64,000 bases of DNA from Pagrus major (lineage: Eukaryota; Chordata; Actinopteri; Spariformes; Sparidae), in NCBI RefSeq assembly GCF_040436345.1, contig NC_133218.1:20999570-21063569 (forward strand), written 5' to 3'. The notes beneath the pieces are model-generated. The model was not told the DNA's origin, searched no databases, and was given only the letters and a program-made list of their open reading frames with translations. A program made the position numbers and the translations under genes. How positions within the stretch are numbered: position 1 is the stretch's first letter; the number at the start of each line of letters is the position of its first letter. Shown in pieces: positions 46,301 to 60,688 of this stretch.

Positions 46301-49185
46301 AAGGTGACTTTCTTATGTGATGATTTGGACTGACTTCCATCTTCATCCCTGGCAAAAGGTAGACAAAAACATGCTGGAATGGAATCATACTCAACCAAAT
46401 GTGCTTCTCCCACACATAATTATACACACACGTAATTTTAATCACACTTACTCATCATCACCCTCCTCTTCACCATCATAATCATCTTCCTCGTCATCAA
46501 ATTCTTCTTCACCTTCACCCTGGCTTTCATCCTCGCCATCTGACTCGTCATCTGCTTTAGCAGGTTTACTATCCACAGCATCAAAGAAGTCCTTGTACTT
46601 GAGATTCCTTGAGCTCTTTGCCTGTAAATATAAACAATAATACATGTATTAGAATAGATATACTTTATTTCCTGTATTCTGAACCATCAGCACACAATAA
46701 GAGTGAGAATAAGTGATAAAATACATACCGTGTTTTTCTTTTGCTTTTTTGTAGAAAGTATTTCCTCTAGGTCGAGATCGTCATCATCATCAGAGGGCAG
46801 GTCCTGGAAATAGTCTAAGTCATCTTCATCCCCATCCTCTTTTCCCTCTCGTTTGTCCATATCATCAAGAAATGACTCCATCTCTGACAGTTTGAAGAAC
46901 TTATCGTCAACCTCAGAGGGGACCACTTTTGTTTTGGAGCCTTTTCTTCCAATGTCCTTCTTCTCTTTCTCTCGCTTCTCCAGAGCATCCACGTCAAAAT
47001 CTAAATCAGAGTCCTCATCTGTGAAATCATCAGCCTCAGCAGCCATTTTCCTGGACTGTCTGGGTGTTTCCTCCTCCTCTTCTTCAACATCATTATCAAT
47101 ATTTTCATCATCAGTCTCTACTTCTTCCTCATCACTATTCTCTTCCTCCTGCTCTGCCAGCAACGTTAATGTCCCATCTGACAAAGCCTCGTCAGTGGCA
47201 TTTTTAAAGTGTTTCAGTAGAGAATTGTTCTGCAGCTCCAGTTCCTGCCAGATCTGCTCTTCATCAAAGTTTTCCACCACCAGCAAAGCCAACGGACTGC
47301 CTTTATACTCTGCAGGCTCCTGAGCTTTTTGGAGGTCATACAGGGTCTTTGTGAGGGAAGTGAAGTCTGCTGCCACTCCATCCTGAAGGCTGAAAAGGGG
47401 GAAACACACAATTAGTATGGCAACTGTGGTGCATTATAAAAAAAAAAGATTTGTATTTGTACAATAGACATCTATGAAATTGGGTCTTCAATGCAAGGGT
47501 TGGTACAGTTATTCCATCATTTACGTATGAGGACATGTTAGATATTGGCATGGTAAATTGGCTGTGATTTGGTCATTTACTTGGTAATTTAATCAATAGC
47601 ATACTCTCAGGTTAAACATATAATATTGTCTCAACACAACAACATAATGTGATAGAACTACCATTACACTGAATTACTGCAACCATTTGGCATTGGAATT
47701 ATGGAGTTAGTTATTATGGAGTATGGTGCCTTTTTAATTTTAACATTTTGGTGTTTTAAGATGGCTTTTTACAAAGAATTTTAGAGTTTTCCTGCCATGT
47801 ATTAATGCATATTATTTCCAAAATAAACACACTTATGAAATCAAACAACATTTAAAAGGCAACAGCTGCCATTTCACAACGCAAATGTGTTTAACAAGTC
47901 TGTTGATAGTTTAGACCTTCATATATTTGAGTTTATTTCATCGATTCGAGTTTATATCAGGGCGGCGTATTTAATTTATTCCAGATATTTGAACTTTCAA
48001 AAACTATTCAGTTTCCTGACAGTTCTGTGTTTTGCTTGTTTAAATCTATTTGAGTTCAGACACACATACATCTTGTCAGGTGTATTAAACAGCCTTGTCC
48101 AACATTACACCCTTAAATCTGTGTTATATAAATGGTTTGTAGTGAATGAATGAATAAAGAATATGACTTAGGTGCTGCATCTTATTTGCAATTTGCCATT
48201 TAAGTTAGTTCCTATTTAGATACTGTAACATTTGAACGCACCACAGCTGGCTATCCTGCAATACATTATGTATCACAGTCACATCATGGAAACACTTTAT
48301 AACAACAATCATTAATAAATGGTAAATATATAGTTGATTAAACTTCAGTTAATAGTTATTTCAGTGTTAAAAACATTAAATGCTTGATAAACCATTTTTA
48401 ACCGATGGTAGTTTGTCAAATTGCTAATGATGTTTCTAATATTTTGTAAATGTTAATAAATGCTGTGTACTTCACCTATAAACATTATTTGAAAGTTGCA
48501 ACTGATGTTTATAAACATTCCCAAGTCCTTTAAAAGTTTATAAAGCATTTACATTTTTTTTAAACAGCGAAATAAATATTAATTTAAGATTATTAACTAT
48601 ACATTTTAGCTATTAGCCACATCATCCTTATCACGTGCAGCATGGTATTGTACTGATTACTTGTTTCTTCCACTAATCAATAAACAACTATATTAATACA
48701 GTATGGTAAACTAACAGAAAGCCAACGTGTAGATGCATGCTAGTTGAGTTTTCTGTGGTTGTTTTGGAAGAATACATGTGATGACTGGGACGACTGTCAT
48801 CACTTCACAAGTCGTCCGATTAAGGACATGTAGCTAGCCTCGTTAGCATAACATTAAATGGTTACAACAACAAAGCGACTCCACAAATAGCTAACAAATA
48901 CTGCCAAACCCTTATTAAGTTTTTACGAGGTTGACTGTGACAGCTGGCTAAAAGTTAACGGTGCTAACGCTAGAAGTTCATGCAATTAGCTTTAGCTAGC
49001 GGTTAGCTAGCGGAGCCACTTCTCTTCAAACATGCGTCCACGACGACGTTTAACAGCTTCTTCACAACACGAGCATACAAACAGACAGCACACACTTGCC
49101 TCAGATAGTTTTCTGGCTGTTCTGTGTTGGCATTTATTTTCTTTACACACTCCTCCAGCACGCTCAACATATCGCCGCTTGCCAT
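43356..49185 (-). CDS. mphosph10: U3 small nucleolar ribonucleoprotein Mpp10
   Basis: Mpp10 is a nucleolar component of the U3 snoRNP / small-subunit processome, needed for 18S rRNA cleavages with IMP3 and IMP4. Exons, 5' to 3': 49096-49185, 46729-47382, 46452-46621, 46183-46348, 45625-45766, 45452-45519, 45214-45351, 45019-45129, 44571-44678, 44249-44479 and 43356-43502 (2025 nt, 674 aa, in frame; human 681). It begins [20 protein letters not shown]. Acidic coiled stretches fill the middle (runs of Asp/Glu). The conserved C-terminal half includes [75 protein letters not shown] and [18 protein letters not shown]. Exon 1 must use donor CAA/GTGTGT, since this joins YLRQ to [10 protein letters not shown] as in human. 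It shares a divergent promoter with mcee. Confidence 0.96.
43715..44135 (-). mobile_element. Degraded teleost MITE in mphosph10 last intron
   Basis: Blocks AAAAGTACTAGTCCTATATT, 'ACATTTTAATGTTGCAGCTG' and 'AAGTACAATATTTCCTCTGA' follow the order of a common fish element, read in the opposite direction to the 31190 copy. Clean ends are not visible. Confidence 0.6.
48285..48570. mobile_element. Possible MITE in mphosph10 intron 1
   Basis: An AT-rich stretch starts at 'AAACACTTTATAACAACAAT' and ends with 'GTTTATAAAGCATTTA', with repeated short forms of TTATAAA, TTAATAAATG and TTTATAAACATT. Such sequences recur in fish genomes. Terminal repeats are only suggestive. Confidence 0.35.
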
Positions 49186-49278
49186 CGTTCCCCCCACATG
49201 TGTGACCGTGTGTGTCGCAGGTAAACAGGCTCTCCGAGAAACTCTTCCGCTGCTGTTATTTAGTTCCGAGATACAAAC
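49186..49278. promoter_or_regulatory. Bidirectional promoter of mphosph10 and mcee
   Basis: Only 93 bp separate the two start codons, which point away from each other, so both 5' UTRs and the core promoter lie here. It contains a palindromic E-box CACATGTG (49195-49202) and CTTCCG, an ETS-type core. There is no TATA box. The same head-to-head pair is known in human. Confidence 0.8.
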
Positions 49279-51705
49279 ATGGCGTCCGCCGTGCTGAAGG
49301 TTGCAGGTTGGTTTGTGTCAATAATTATCAAACTACCAGACACATGCTTTTCTCTGCTGTTTCTGCATTAGCAAATATCAATCTGTTCGACCTCTGCTTT
49401 ACCGTCGAACAAGCTTCGTTACACTAAGTTACTGTCGAAGTTAAACCCATGTTAACGTTACAAAACCGGTTTGTGTACTTGCAGCGGGTACATGCTACTT
49501 CGCATGCTACCAATCCATTCTTATATTTACCAATGAGCAGATGTTTTCTTCTCACAGACCGTAAAACAGAAATTTTGAAGACATTTGTGACTTGTATCAG
49601 TGTTTTAACTTACTGTATGTGTATCAGCCATGAAACTCATGCTGTGCAGCCAAACATGGTTCAAACTCACAGACCTTTATTTTGAAATCTAGTGGTAGTT
49701 TCAAAGGTACCAATCGTTGGGCTGAATCTGGGGCAATGTGTGTAAAATAATGCACAACACATCTAGAATGTTACCATTTAATGAACATGGCTTCATTTCA
49801 CTGTGTAAACATCATCTGAAGTGTTATATACCACATGTGATACTGTCAGAGAGTGAGGAACAAGATGATTTTTCCAATTCTTCAAGGAAAAAGAGCAGAA
49901 AATTGCATGTAAAAACTATAGTTTAAGCTCCAACTGTGTTTAAATCTTGTTTATCCAGTGGCAGGTCTTTCCAGATGTTCCCGTCTCACACTCATGAGAG
50001 CACATTCAACCACAGCACCCCTCCACCAGGGCGTCCCTGGATCGGTGTGGAAGCTGGGGAGGCTGAACCACATTGCCATTGCCGTCCCTGACATGGAGAA
50101 GGCCACGGCTCTGTATCGGGACGTGCTGGGGGCCACGGTGAGCGACAAGGTGCCCCTGCCCGAGCACGGCGTCTACACTGTGTTTGTGGAGCTCGGCAAC
50201 ACCAAGCTCGAGCTGCTCCATCCTCTGGGCGAGAAAAGCCCGATCTCTGGCTTCTTACAGAAGAACAAGTCTGGAGGGATGCACCACATTTGTATTGAGG
50301 TGAGACAGTGATTTCATGCACATTCAGTCAGTATAAATCCACTTCAACTCTCAGATATGAATAAAACTTTATCACTGCAAAGATTGTTATATCTAATAAC
50401 AGAATAAGTACAGGTGTAACTAATAACAATGTGGGCTGTGTCCCCTGAATGTGGGCAGTTCCATATAAAGCATGCATGACAGGCTTTTTCTCATATGCTT
50501 GGAAAAGCACAGGCGTTACATTATTGATGGCTCTGTCCAGTGAGCCGTGACAGCGACACTAGAACCCTGAAACCGAAATATCTAAATAAAATCAGCCATG
50601 ATTAATTTTATTACGTAAACCTGTGCTTTTCCTACTGAGACAGATCTGTGTGGACTTTGTCTGATGAAGGTCTGAGGTTAATAAAGTGAGTTCAAGTGAT
50701 GATTCGGCATCTTTTCAAGTTTTTGATCCAAAGCACTTGTGACATTTGCTTTGGATAAGGTGTGTGTAAGGTGTTTCTTTTAAATTACCATATGAAAAAA
50801 AATTCCTGTAAATGAGGCCAACACTGAAGCCCTGATGGCACCGACACACCTCAGTGTACTGATTTCATTATTCATTCATTAGTTACACCTGTGTTTGATG
50901 AGTCAAAATGTCCACCGTAAGAATGGTCCTATTTATCTCTCATCTCATCTCATTATCTACCGCTTTTTCCGTGAGGGTCGCGGGGATGTTACCGCGCTAT
51001 CCCCTTTCACGGGGTTGCAGGGGTTACTGGAGCCAATCCCAGTTTCTCTATGGGCGAAGGCCAGGGTACATCCCTGGACGAGTCGCCAGCTCATCGCAGG
51101 GCCCTTTCTGATGGCAGAGGCTGCCACACAGGGTGCCATCTGCACATCAGGAGCAATTTCAGTAGGAGTAGTTCAGTATCTTGCTCAAGGATACTTCGAC
51201 ATATAGCTCGGTTCTGCCCAGCGACCTTCTGATCACTAGTCACCTGCTCTACCCACTGAGCTACAGCCGTCCTATTTTATAGTTACACAAAATAAAAATA
51301 AACATAGCAGCTCTGTTGAGTTTTGTTCTAGTTTTGAGTCTGGAGACCAGCATTTACCTTTTTAGTAGAAGATTCAAAGATTTCTTCTGCTTCTGCTATT
51401 TGAGAATGTCCTTGACTTTGTTATTGAAAGACACAGCTCAGTGTGACGTGTGTTGACATTCAAAGTCTGTTGCTTGACTGAGCGTTTAAAGGTTATCAGT
51501 ATGATAGAGCGTTTATCAGATTAATGATTAACAGTTTTCTTCTTGGTTGCAGGTGGACGACATTAACGCTGCAATAGTTGACCTGAAAGCAAAGAACATC
51601 AGAACTCTGTCAGCAGAGCCCCGAATAGGTGCTCATGGGAAACCAGTGATGTTTCTCCATCCTAAAGACTGTGACGGTGTGCTGGTGGAGCTGGAGGAAG
51701 CATGA
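49279..51705 (+). CDS. mcee: Methylmalonyl-CoA epimerase, mitochondrial
   Basis: MCEE interconverts D- and L-methylmalonyl-CoA in the propionyl-CoA to succinyl-CoA route in the mitochondrial matrix. Exons 49279-49306, 49959-50299 and 51553-51705 total 522 nt, 173 aa (human 176). An Arg- and Ser-containing, acid-poor N-terminus (about residues 1-30, LSRCSRLTLMRAHSTT) serves as the import signal. A single VOC/glyoxalase fold follows: LGRLNHIAIAVPDMEKATAL with the first metal-ligand His, VFVELGNTKLELLHPLGEKS, GGMHHICIEVDDINAAI with the second His, and GAHGKPVMFLHPKDCDGVLV, ending VELEEA. Metal and catalytic positions (His, Gln/Glu) appear intact. AATAAA follows at 51904. A SINE sits in intron 2. 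Confidence 0.97.
50926..51277 (-). mobile_element. tRNA-derived SINE in mcee intron 2
   Basis: On the minus strand it begins GGACGGCTGTAGCTCAGTGG, with a box A (TAGCTCAGTGG) and a box B-like GGTCGCTGGGCAGAACC. The body includes TCCTTGAGCAAGATACTGAA, followed by a tail 'GAAACTGGGATTGGCTCCAG' to 'AGCGGTAGATAATGAGATGA' of the kind shared with fish LINE tails, ending in ATGAG repeats. GTCCTATTT occurs at both edges (50926-50934 and 51269-51277), a 9-bp target duplication. Confidence 0.9.
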
Positions 51706-51903
51706 ACGTCTCAGTCTGACTAACATGGATTGTGGGAGCTGTTAATTCACATATATGGAGTATATTCCACCTTCAGTTTGGCAAATCTCTATAACATTTT
51801 GTACCATGGGTCTTTTTTGCACTTAGGTTTTGATCTTCTCATTTCAGTGAGGTGCCTCAAAGTTTGGTTTCAGTGCTGTTTTTGACTTCACTGTTTTGTT
51901 GGG

Positions 51904-51909
51904 AATAAA
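51904..51909 (+). terminator. mcee: mcee polyadenylation signal
   Basis: AATAAA 199 bp after the stop codon, the first such hexamer downstream. Confidence 0.75.
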
Positions 51910-52827
51910 TTAAAAAGTGGCGTGTGCTTTGACTTTTTCCCTAACATGTGAATCTCCATCTGCATGAGTCCACAGTTCACTTCACTTTCCTGAAGTAGGA
52001 TGACTGCATGCAGGATCCAGTACATGCTGCTGAGAGAAACTGATTTAAGCTTTTTTTAAAAAACATTTTAAGTGTTCAGAATGCAATTCAAGCTGATGAT
52101 GGTACTATTGTGTTGGATGGCATTCTATTATATAATTTGTATTTTAGGGAATTTTTTTTAACCATAATATAACTGATATATTGAACTTTTACATGATCAA
52201 AAACTGCAAACTGTTTTAATTTCACTCTGCTGACGAAGATTCTAAAATTAGAAGGTATGAATTGAAATTTAAATCTACGTTTTCAATAATGCATTTTTAA
52301 TTTGTAAAGGTCAAGTTTCCATACAGGATGGCACGCTTTTTGACTCCCAATGCAGATATAAAATATTAATCACTTCAATGTTTTTTATGCAAAATCCAAA
52401 CAGGAAATATTCTTTAGTTTTACAGTTGGCTAGAAATCCAAATCATTCACAGATGACATTCATTTAATGTTGAGACACATTTCTTTGGCATGCACTGCAC
52501 ACTGTACAAATAAAAACTTTTCATTTATTGAAGTTGATTGATAGTTATGTATTAGATCATTTAAAGCCACATCAAAACACAGATATTTTTAATTACTAAT
52601 GGTGATTATTAGGTCACCACTAGAGGGCGTGACACTAGTATCAACCATTGGCGCCAACAATAATCCCAGACAGAAATGTCTGTGATTACAAAAGGAGAGG
52701 AACTCATGGTGACGCAGGTCTACCCTCCAACATTTCATTTAGGCTTCCTGTGAAAACGCTTTCTTGAAAAGAGGTTTCTTGGTAGGAAATTCCCTGACTA
52801 CTTCACTTTTTTATAAGACCTCTAAAC

Positions 52828-53338
52828 CAGGGCTGCCCAAAGTGGGTCCAACCCGCTACCGTAAGGTTTGATTTGGCCCACAAGATGTTTCAAGTGAAAA
52901 AAAATAAAACCCATAACACAAAAATAAAAATTCTAATATGAATCAGTTTATGCTGTTTTATTTTTTGTGAGGTAAAAATGCTCTTTAAATATGTAGGCCC
53001 CTTAACTGTTAATTATTTTTTATAATCTGAGCATGACAGGAGAGACTTTGTGTAGGACGTCTGTCAATTCAGGGATCGTAATACAACCGAGGCACTGAGA
53101 GCCAAGTGAAAAAAACGTAAGAAGCTTTGAAGAACTATCCTCGTAAAACATCTTTTCATGTATTTCTTCAATCATAGACACAGGAGAGAAAACAATTCAG
53201 ATCAAACCTAGAAAATAGATCACCAAAATAATTTGTTCTCAGTTGCCTCTCAGTATAGTGTCATTTTGCATCTTAACACAATAGTTGTTTGCTTTTGGCC
53301 TTTGGTCTGCCATTAACTTTCAGGTTTGGCCCTCCCTG
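52828..53338 (-). mobile_element. hAT MITE with target duplication, family A copy 2
   Basis: The left end is CAGGGCTGCCCAAAGTGGGT and the right end, inverted, is CAGGGAGGGCCAAACCTGAA. The flanks CTCTAAAC and CTTTAAAC match at 7 of 8 bases. The inside matches 32848-33294 inverted (CAGTTTATGCTGTTTTAT and 'TTATAATCTGAG'). Confidence 0.85.
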
Positions 53339-53899
53339 CTTTAAACGGTACAAGTACATTTCAGGAGATCAAAACAGAAGTACTCAGACACTCAAGAGAC
53401 CAGTGGCAATTTGCTAATGCCTTGAGACACAGATGATCATAATTAGTTTCACATCAAGCTGCTCATTTTGGATTTTTGGTGTATATTTTCTGGAAACCAC
53501 GGGCTCTGAGGAAAACAGTAGTTAAGTTCTTCACATTCAGATAAACATTGTGATTATTGTCCTGATTACGTGTGTTTGGAGTCTCCTTCAACTACCAAAA
53601 ATTTGTTTAAGTACAAGAGCCAGATCTTTTAAAACATTTAATTTGCGTAGATATAAAAACAGACCTGACAATGGAGCCTTTGTAAAAGTTATTAGAGATT
53701 ACTGAGGCACGACTCATGGGTGACATTTTACTAAATGCTGGCAGCCTAGTTCTGTTTTCTCTAGCACTGGAAGTGAAACAGATCACCAGTACCATAACTT
53801 CCTGTTTTTGTCAACTGGGGAGTTTTGCTGCCCGCTGCCCTACCCACCCTTTTTAAAACCACATTAAAAATGAGACTAAGCAGAATCCAGAGGGTTCGT

Positions 53900-53905
53900 T
53901 TTATT
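53900..53905 (-). terminator. fth1: Candidate ferritin polyadenylation signal
   Basis: AATAAA on the minus strand about 290 bp past the ferritin stop, giving a short 3' UTR as usual for ferritin. Confidence 0.6.
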
Positions 53906-54193
53906 TGTTTAGACAGGTCTTGGCATAAAACACAGCAAATACATAGTAATGACGCAGGCATCGACAGCAGAGGGAAGTGCAAGATACAACAGTGGGCTTT
54001 GAATGTAGTTGCCCACAGCTCTGGGAACAGGGGGTTATAGAAGTAAGTAATTTAGAGGAATGGCAATAACGACATGAATAATATAAGACGTTTAAATGAC
54101 TAGCCGGTATCATGCAGATGGTTTCATATTTTGAAAAGCAAGATACAAATATACATATATAGAAAGCTTTTGTGAATGTGATCTGGAGGGAAT

Positions 54194-56869
<2,676 letters not shown>

Positions 56870-57384
56870 TTACTAAACACACAAACATGACTCAAAATTG
56901 TACATCTTACATGTGTGGCATAAATATACAGTAAGTCTCTACAGTATGTATCACAAGTCCAATAGATAAAGAAGCAGCATTTTAATGATAATACATTTTA
57001 TTTGTATAGCGATTTTCATGATACTCAAGGACACTTCACAAAATTTCATTAGAAAAGGACACCAACACATTAAGAACATATAATTCAAATTATATCATAA
57101 TTATATGGAAATTCTGATGAGTAATTCTCACCATTTTCTGATTTATTACAAACTCAACTATTAATCAAAAAAGTAAGAGATTGACTTGGTCAACTGAATT
57201 GACATTTAAAATAATCATGAGTTGCAGCCTTACTCATAGTAACGACATTTACTTCTCCAATATTGCTCTATTACATGTACTTCCCATTTTTCTAGTTAGT
57301 TTCTATTATATCACACTGGACATCATAGTAAAGCTGCCATGCGTCAGTGCTAAAATTATTTTTCACTCAGGTAAAAGTTGTGCA

Positions 57385-57388
<4 letters not shown>

Positions 57389-57434
<46 letters not shown>
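57389..57434. repeat. (AT)n microsatellite
   Basis: A 46-bp perfect AT run within ferritin intron 1. Confidence 0.95.
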
Positions 57435-57436
<2 letters not shown>

Positions 57437-57780
57437 ACTGACATGTTTTTTTATCCAACATTAGACTAAAGTGACTGATGAAATATGCCATTTTTACCGT
57501 CTACATTGGCAAGCCTCTGTGGCTGTGAGGCAATATTCAGACCTCAACAAAATATTTAGTGAAATGATCGTATCACATCGATGAGCCCTCACTTCAACAC
57601 ATGGCACAGTATATTGCACCAGACCTGATTATTAACTCAATACCTGCTGGTTTGGCACAGCTATATTTTGTGAAGAACAGCCAAATCATATCAGGCAAGT
57701 CACAGTTCAGAGCTCATATTAACTTTTCATGATGCAACAGTTACGTCAAACATCGCATGGAAGTACGCATTAGAGTGATC

Positions 57781-58151
57781 TTAAAGGGGCACTATATAAT
57801 TTAAGAGAAAAAATTCACACTCAGAATTTTAATATTTATAATAATAATAATGAAGTAATAATACAAACTCAGAAATATTTATTTTTTCACAACTGAATAA
57901 ACAAGCTGTTCTTCGAGGAAAATAAGGTCCCCAAACACTGTTTGAAGATAGAAAGGTGGCAGGGTCCGCCACATGTAAACACAGTAAAACAGTATTAAAT
58001 TATGTTGTTCTTTAAGGTCAGTTTGTTTATTCAGTTTATTCAACCATGACAACAAAGAGTTTGTTTATTTAGGCATAGAAAAAAAATGTCAATGGAGATC
58101 TTTCACTTCTGATTAAAATTTCTTCCCCAAAACTACATAGTGCACCGTTAA
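57781..58151 (+). mobile_element. TTAA-flanked MITE, family B copy 2
   Basis: TTAA lies at both edges. The left end TTAAAGGGGCACTATATAAT and the inverted right end TTAACGGTGCACTATGTAGT are terminal repeats. It shares its whole body with 42561-42878 and has about 50 bp of extra internal sequence. It lies in ferritin intron 1. Confidence 0.75.
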
Positions 58152-58417
58152 AGTTGCGCGAACATACAGCAGGTTAGTTTCCAAAACACAGGATTGTTTA
58201 GTTCACCAGCTCCATTGTTGTTGTGGTACACACCTGGCACTGAAGACAGCTCAAGGCTGCAAAGCTAACTGCGTCAAGGCCACACTAACGGCGGCGGCAA
58301 CCAGATAAACAACCGCGCCAGTGCCAACGTTAGCATACATTTACCCTGCTGAACATCTTAAAACATTAACGTAGCGCATATATACGATGAAAGGAAAGCT
58401 TGGATAAATATGCTTAC

Positions 58418-58690
58418 CAGATGTGGTTGGTCTTCTCGTCAGGAGGTCGGAAAGCTGTCGGAGTGGCTGTCACCGTTAGCAAAACAGGTATAGCTAGCTA
58501 GCAAAGCTAAACGTGTTTATGATAAACTGGCAAGCAGAAGTTTCGAGGTGATTAAAGTTTGATTTGTTGTTATCGATGATAGGATGAGTGATCAAAGTGA
58601 TTATTCCCGTCCGGGGTTGTTGGAAGACAGTTGAGAGGTTGCCGTTCAAGCACTGTTGAAGCAGGTAACCTTCACTGTCCGCTAACGAGA
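58418..58690 (-). other. fth1: Ferritin noncoding exon 1 (5' UTR)
   Basis: The donor CATCTG/GTAAGC at 58418 pairs with the acceptor at 56847 (TTTCAG/AACC before the ATG), leaving the start codon in exon 2 of the transcript. The exon holds the iron-responsive element. The upper boundary is an estimate because the transcription start is not visible. Confidence 0.7.
58638..58669 (-). promoter_or_regulatory. fth1: Iron-responsive element of ferritin mRNA
   Basis: On the minus strand the core CCTGCTTCAACAGTGCTTGA reads on to ACGG and is framed by GTT and AAC that can pair. It has the CAGTG loop (58651-58655), an upper stem TTCAA/TTGAA, the bulged C of CTGC, and a lower stem. This is the canonical ferritin structure bound by IRP1/IRP2 to block translation when iron is low. 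Confidence 0.95.
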
Positions 58691-58748
58691 GGATCGACTG
58701 TGAGCTGTCTCGGCCTGAACCCCCACTAATAAGAAGTGGTACGGGCCG

Positions 58749-58756
58749 TGACGTCA
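58749..58756. promoter_or_regulatory. fth1: CRE palindrome upstream of ferritin
   Basis: TGACGTCA within GTGACGTCAC, about 90 bp upstream of the iron-responsive element, is a likely CREB/ATF site in the ferritin promoter. Confidence 0.6.
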
Positions 58757-59109
58757 CTGACAGTAAGAGGGCGGGGCATAGAGGCTGCAGCATCATGTTT
58801 TCATGCTCGGAGGGTTTTTCCATGTTTTTTTCCCCCTCTGTGATGGAAAAAACTCACTACTCATACTTTCGTCTTTATGGCACTTTATACATCTACATAA
58901 CCACACCCACATTCCTCTTCATTTCAGAGGAAAATAATGAGCTTTTGACTCAACTCGATTTGTCTGAAAGCTACGTGCTGACATTAACATTTTTTAATGA
59001 AAACATCTGATTAGTGAATGACATAGACTACTAAATGATAGATTTCTCTATCAGTAGGCTTTATAAATCAGTTAAATAAGGCCCACCTTGTCCTGCTGTT
59101 TACAAAAAG

Positions 59110-59136
59110 ATATATATATATATATATATATATATA
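59110..59136. repeat. (AT)n microsatellite
   Basis: About 27 bp of alternating TA. Confidence 0.9.
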
Positions 59137-59696
59137 ATAACACAACACTGAAAGAAGCCTTTTGAGCACAATGACTATTTTGACTATTTATGTTTTGCTG
59201 GTAATACACCTTGATGTGTAAAAGAGGGATTTGGCATTTAATTGTCTTTTTTTAACAGAGTTTATTTCTTAATTTGTTAGTACAGTTTTGAAGAATGATT
59301 GCATGAACATGTCTTAACTAATAACATCACCCCTACCCCCACGGCCCATGATAACATTCAGAGGATATATAGCTTAGATTGCACAAGGAAAGTAAATAGA
59401 CAGATAAACAAATATACAATTAATGTAAAATATGTTAGCGAGGCAAAAGACAAGAGACTCTGTTTAGTTGTATCATAAATAAGATTTTGTGTTACGACAC
59501 CAAATAGGACAAGGAAGGCTGATGGTTCTAAGGCTTCATCAACAGCACTGGCAAGCACATAAAATATTGGTTGCCATAAATTTAATAATTTAGGATGCAT
59601 TTAATTTTCTAATGGGTCTAAGAAGTGATGAGTAATAGATTGAAGTTTAATTAATTAAAAGTTTGTGGTTTTACAAACAAAATACAGCTTTGTAGC

Positions 59697-60127
59697 CAGG
59701 CTTGGGGTGTAACAGAATACATGTGAAGAGAAATGTAACTGTATTCCTGTAATTAGATTACAATATACATTAAGCAAAAAAGGGGAATACTAACAGGATT
59801 ATAATTTTAAAATAAAGACTGATATACTAATCTGTAACCAAGCACACACTTCTAAACTTCACACAACATCACTCTGGTCTTGAGTGAAACCGAATACACA
59901 AGTGTGACACACATGTTATTAAGATTACATAAAATTAATCTTATTGATATTTATGTTCTCTTTATTTGCATATTGTTTGCTATTGAGGTAAATCAGAAGT
60001 AACAAAAAGTAATCAAGTTACATTACTTTAATATTGTGATACTGGGATTACGTTACTGACTGCATTGTTTAATAGGTAATAAGTAACTGTGTCGGAATAT
60101 ATTTTTAAAGTAACCCTTCCAACCCTG
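59697..60127 (+). mobile_element. hAT-like MITE with 8-bp target duplication
   Basis: The left end is CAGGCTTGGGGTGTAACAGA and the right end, inverted, is CAGGGTTGGAAGGGTTACTT. The flanks TTTGTAGC and TATGTAGC match at 7 of 8 bases. Internal GTAATCAAGTTACATTACTT-type motifs recall a common fish family. Confidence 0.85.
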
Positions 60128-60655
60128 TATGTAGCTGTAATATCTGTCCCACAACTGTGAATGAGTAAACTGGCTGTCTTTTTTTGGGCAGGATATTTAG
60201 GATTAGGAGTGTTAGAGCGTGAGAAAAGGACCAAGTACCAGGACAGAAGACAACAATCTGTACAGAACACTCTCTCCTCAGACATTCAACTCAAAAATCA
60301 AAACACTCACATAGGGGTATAATCTTAAGACTCAGCTTTGAACATGTGATGTGACTCAGCTCCATTCAGTGGCATTACAAAACTTAAAAAGTTGGGTATT
60401 GCATGACAGTCTTATTGTCACACACCAGGACATGACTAATTGGCTTACTCAGACATACTGCATTAGTTACCATGATAAAAGTTCATAGTTTGAACTTGTT
60501 CTATCAGTACTCAGAGGTCATCATCGACCAAACAGCTCTAAAGGCTCTGAACAAGAGTGTGGGTTTAGTGTCAATGGTGGGAGACAAAGTTAGCTAGAAA
60601 GTATAAAAGTATATCTATTGGAAAGCACCTCACGAGAGGCAGAAGTGCTGTTCTC

Positions 60656-60688
60656 AAAACAAAACAAAACAAAACAAAACAAAAAAAA
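60656..60688. repeat. (AAAAC)n repeat
   Basis: Five to six AAAAC units followed by an A run. Confidence 0.9.

Noticed and set aside
46853-47323. 156-codon serine-rich plus-strand frame
   Set aside because: It is the antisense shadow of the Asp/Glu-rich Mpp10 exon.
49096-49110. GC-AG intron at mphosph10 exon 1 (CTGAG/GCAAGT)
   Set aside because: It puts the next exon out of frame. The GTGTGT donor four bases on keeps frame and matches the human junction.
49992-50321. 109-codon minus-strand frame
   Set aside because: It is the antisense shadow of mcee exon 2.
51050-51232. Short reading frames in mcee intron 2
   Set aside because: They lie inside the SINE and are not coding.
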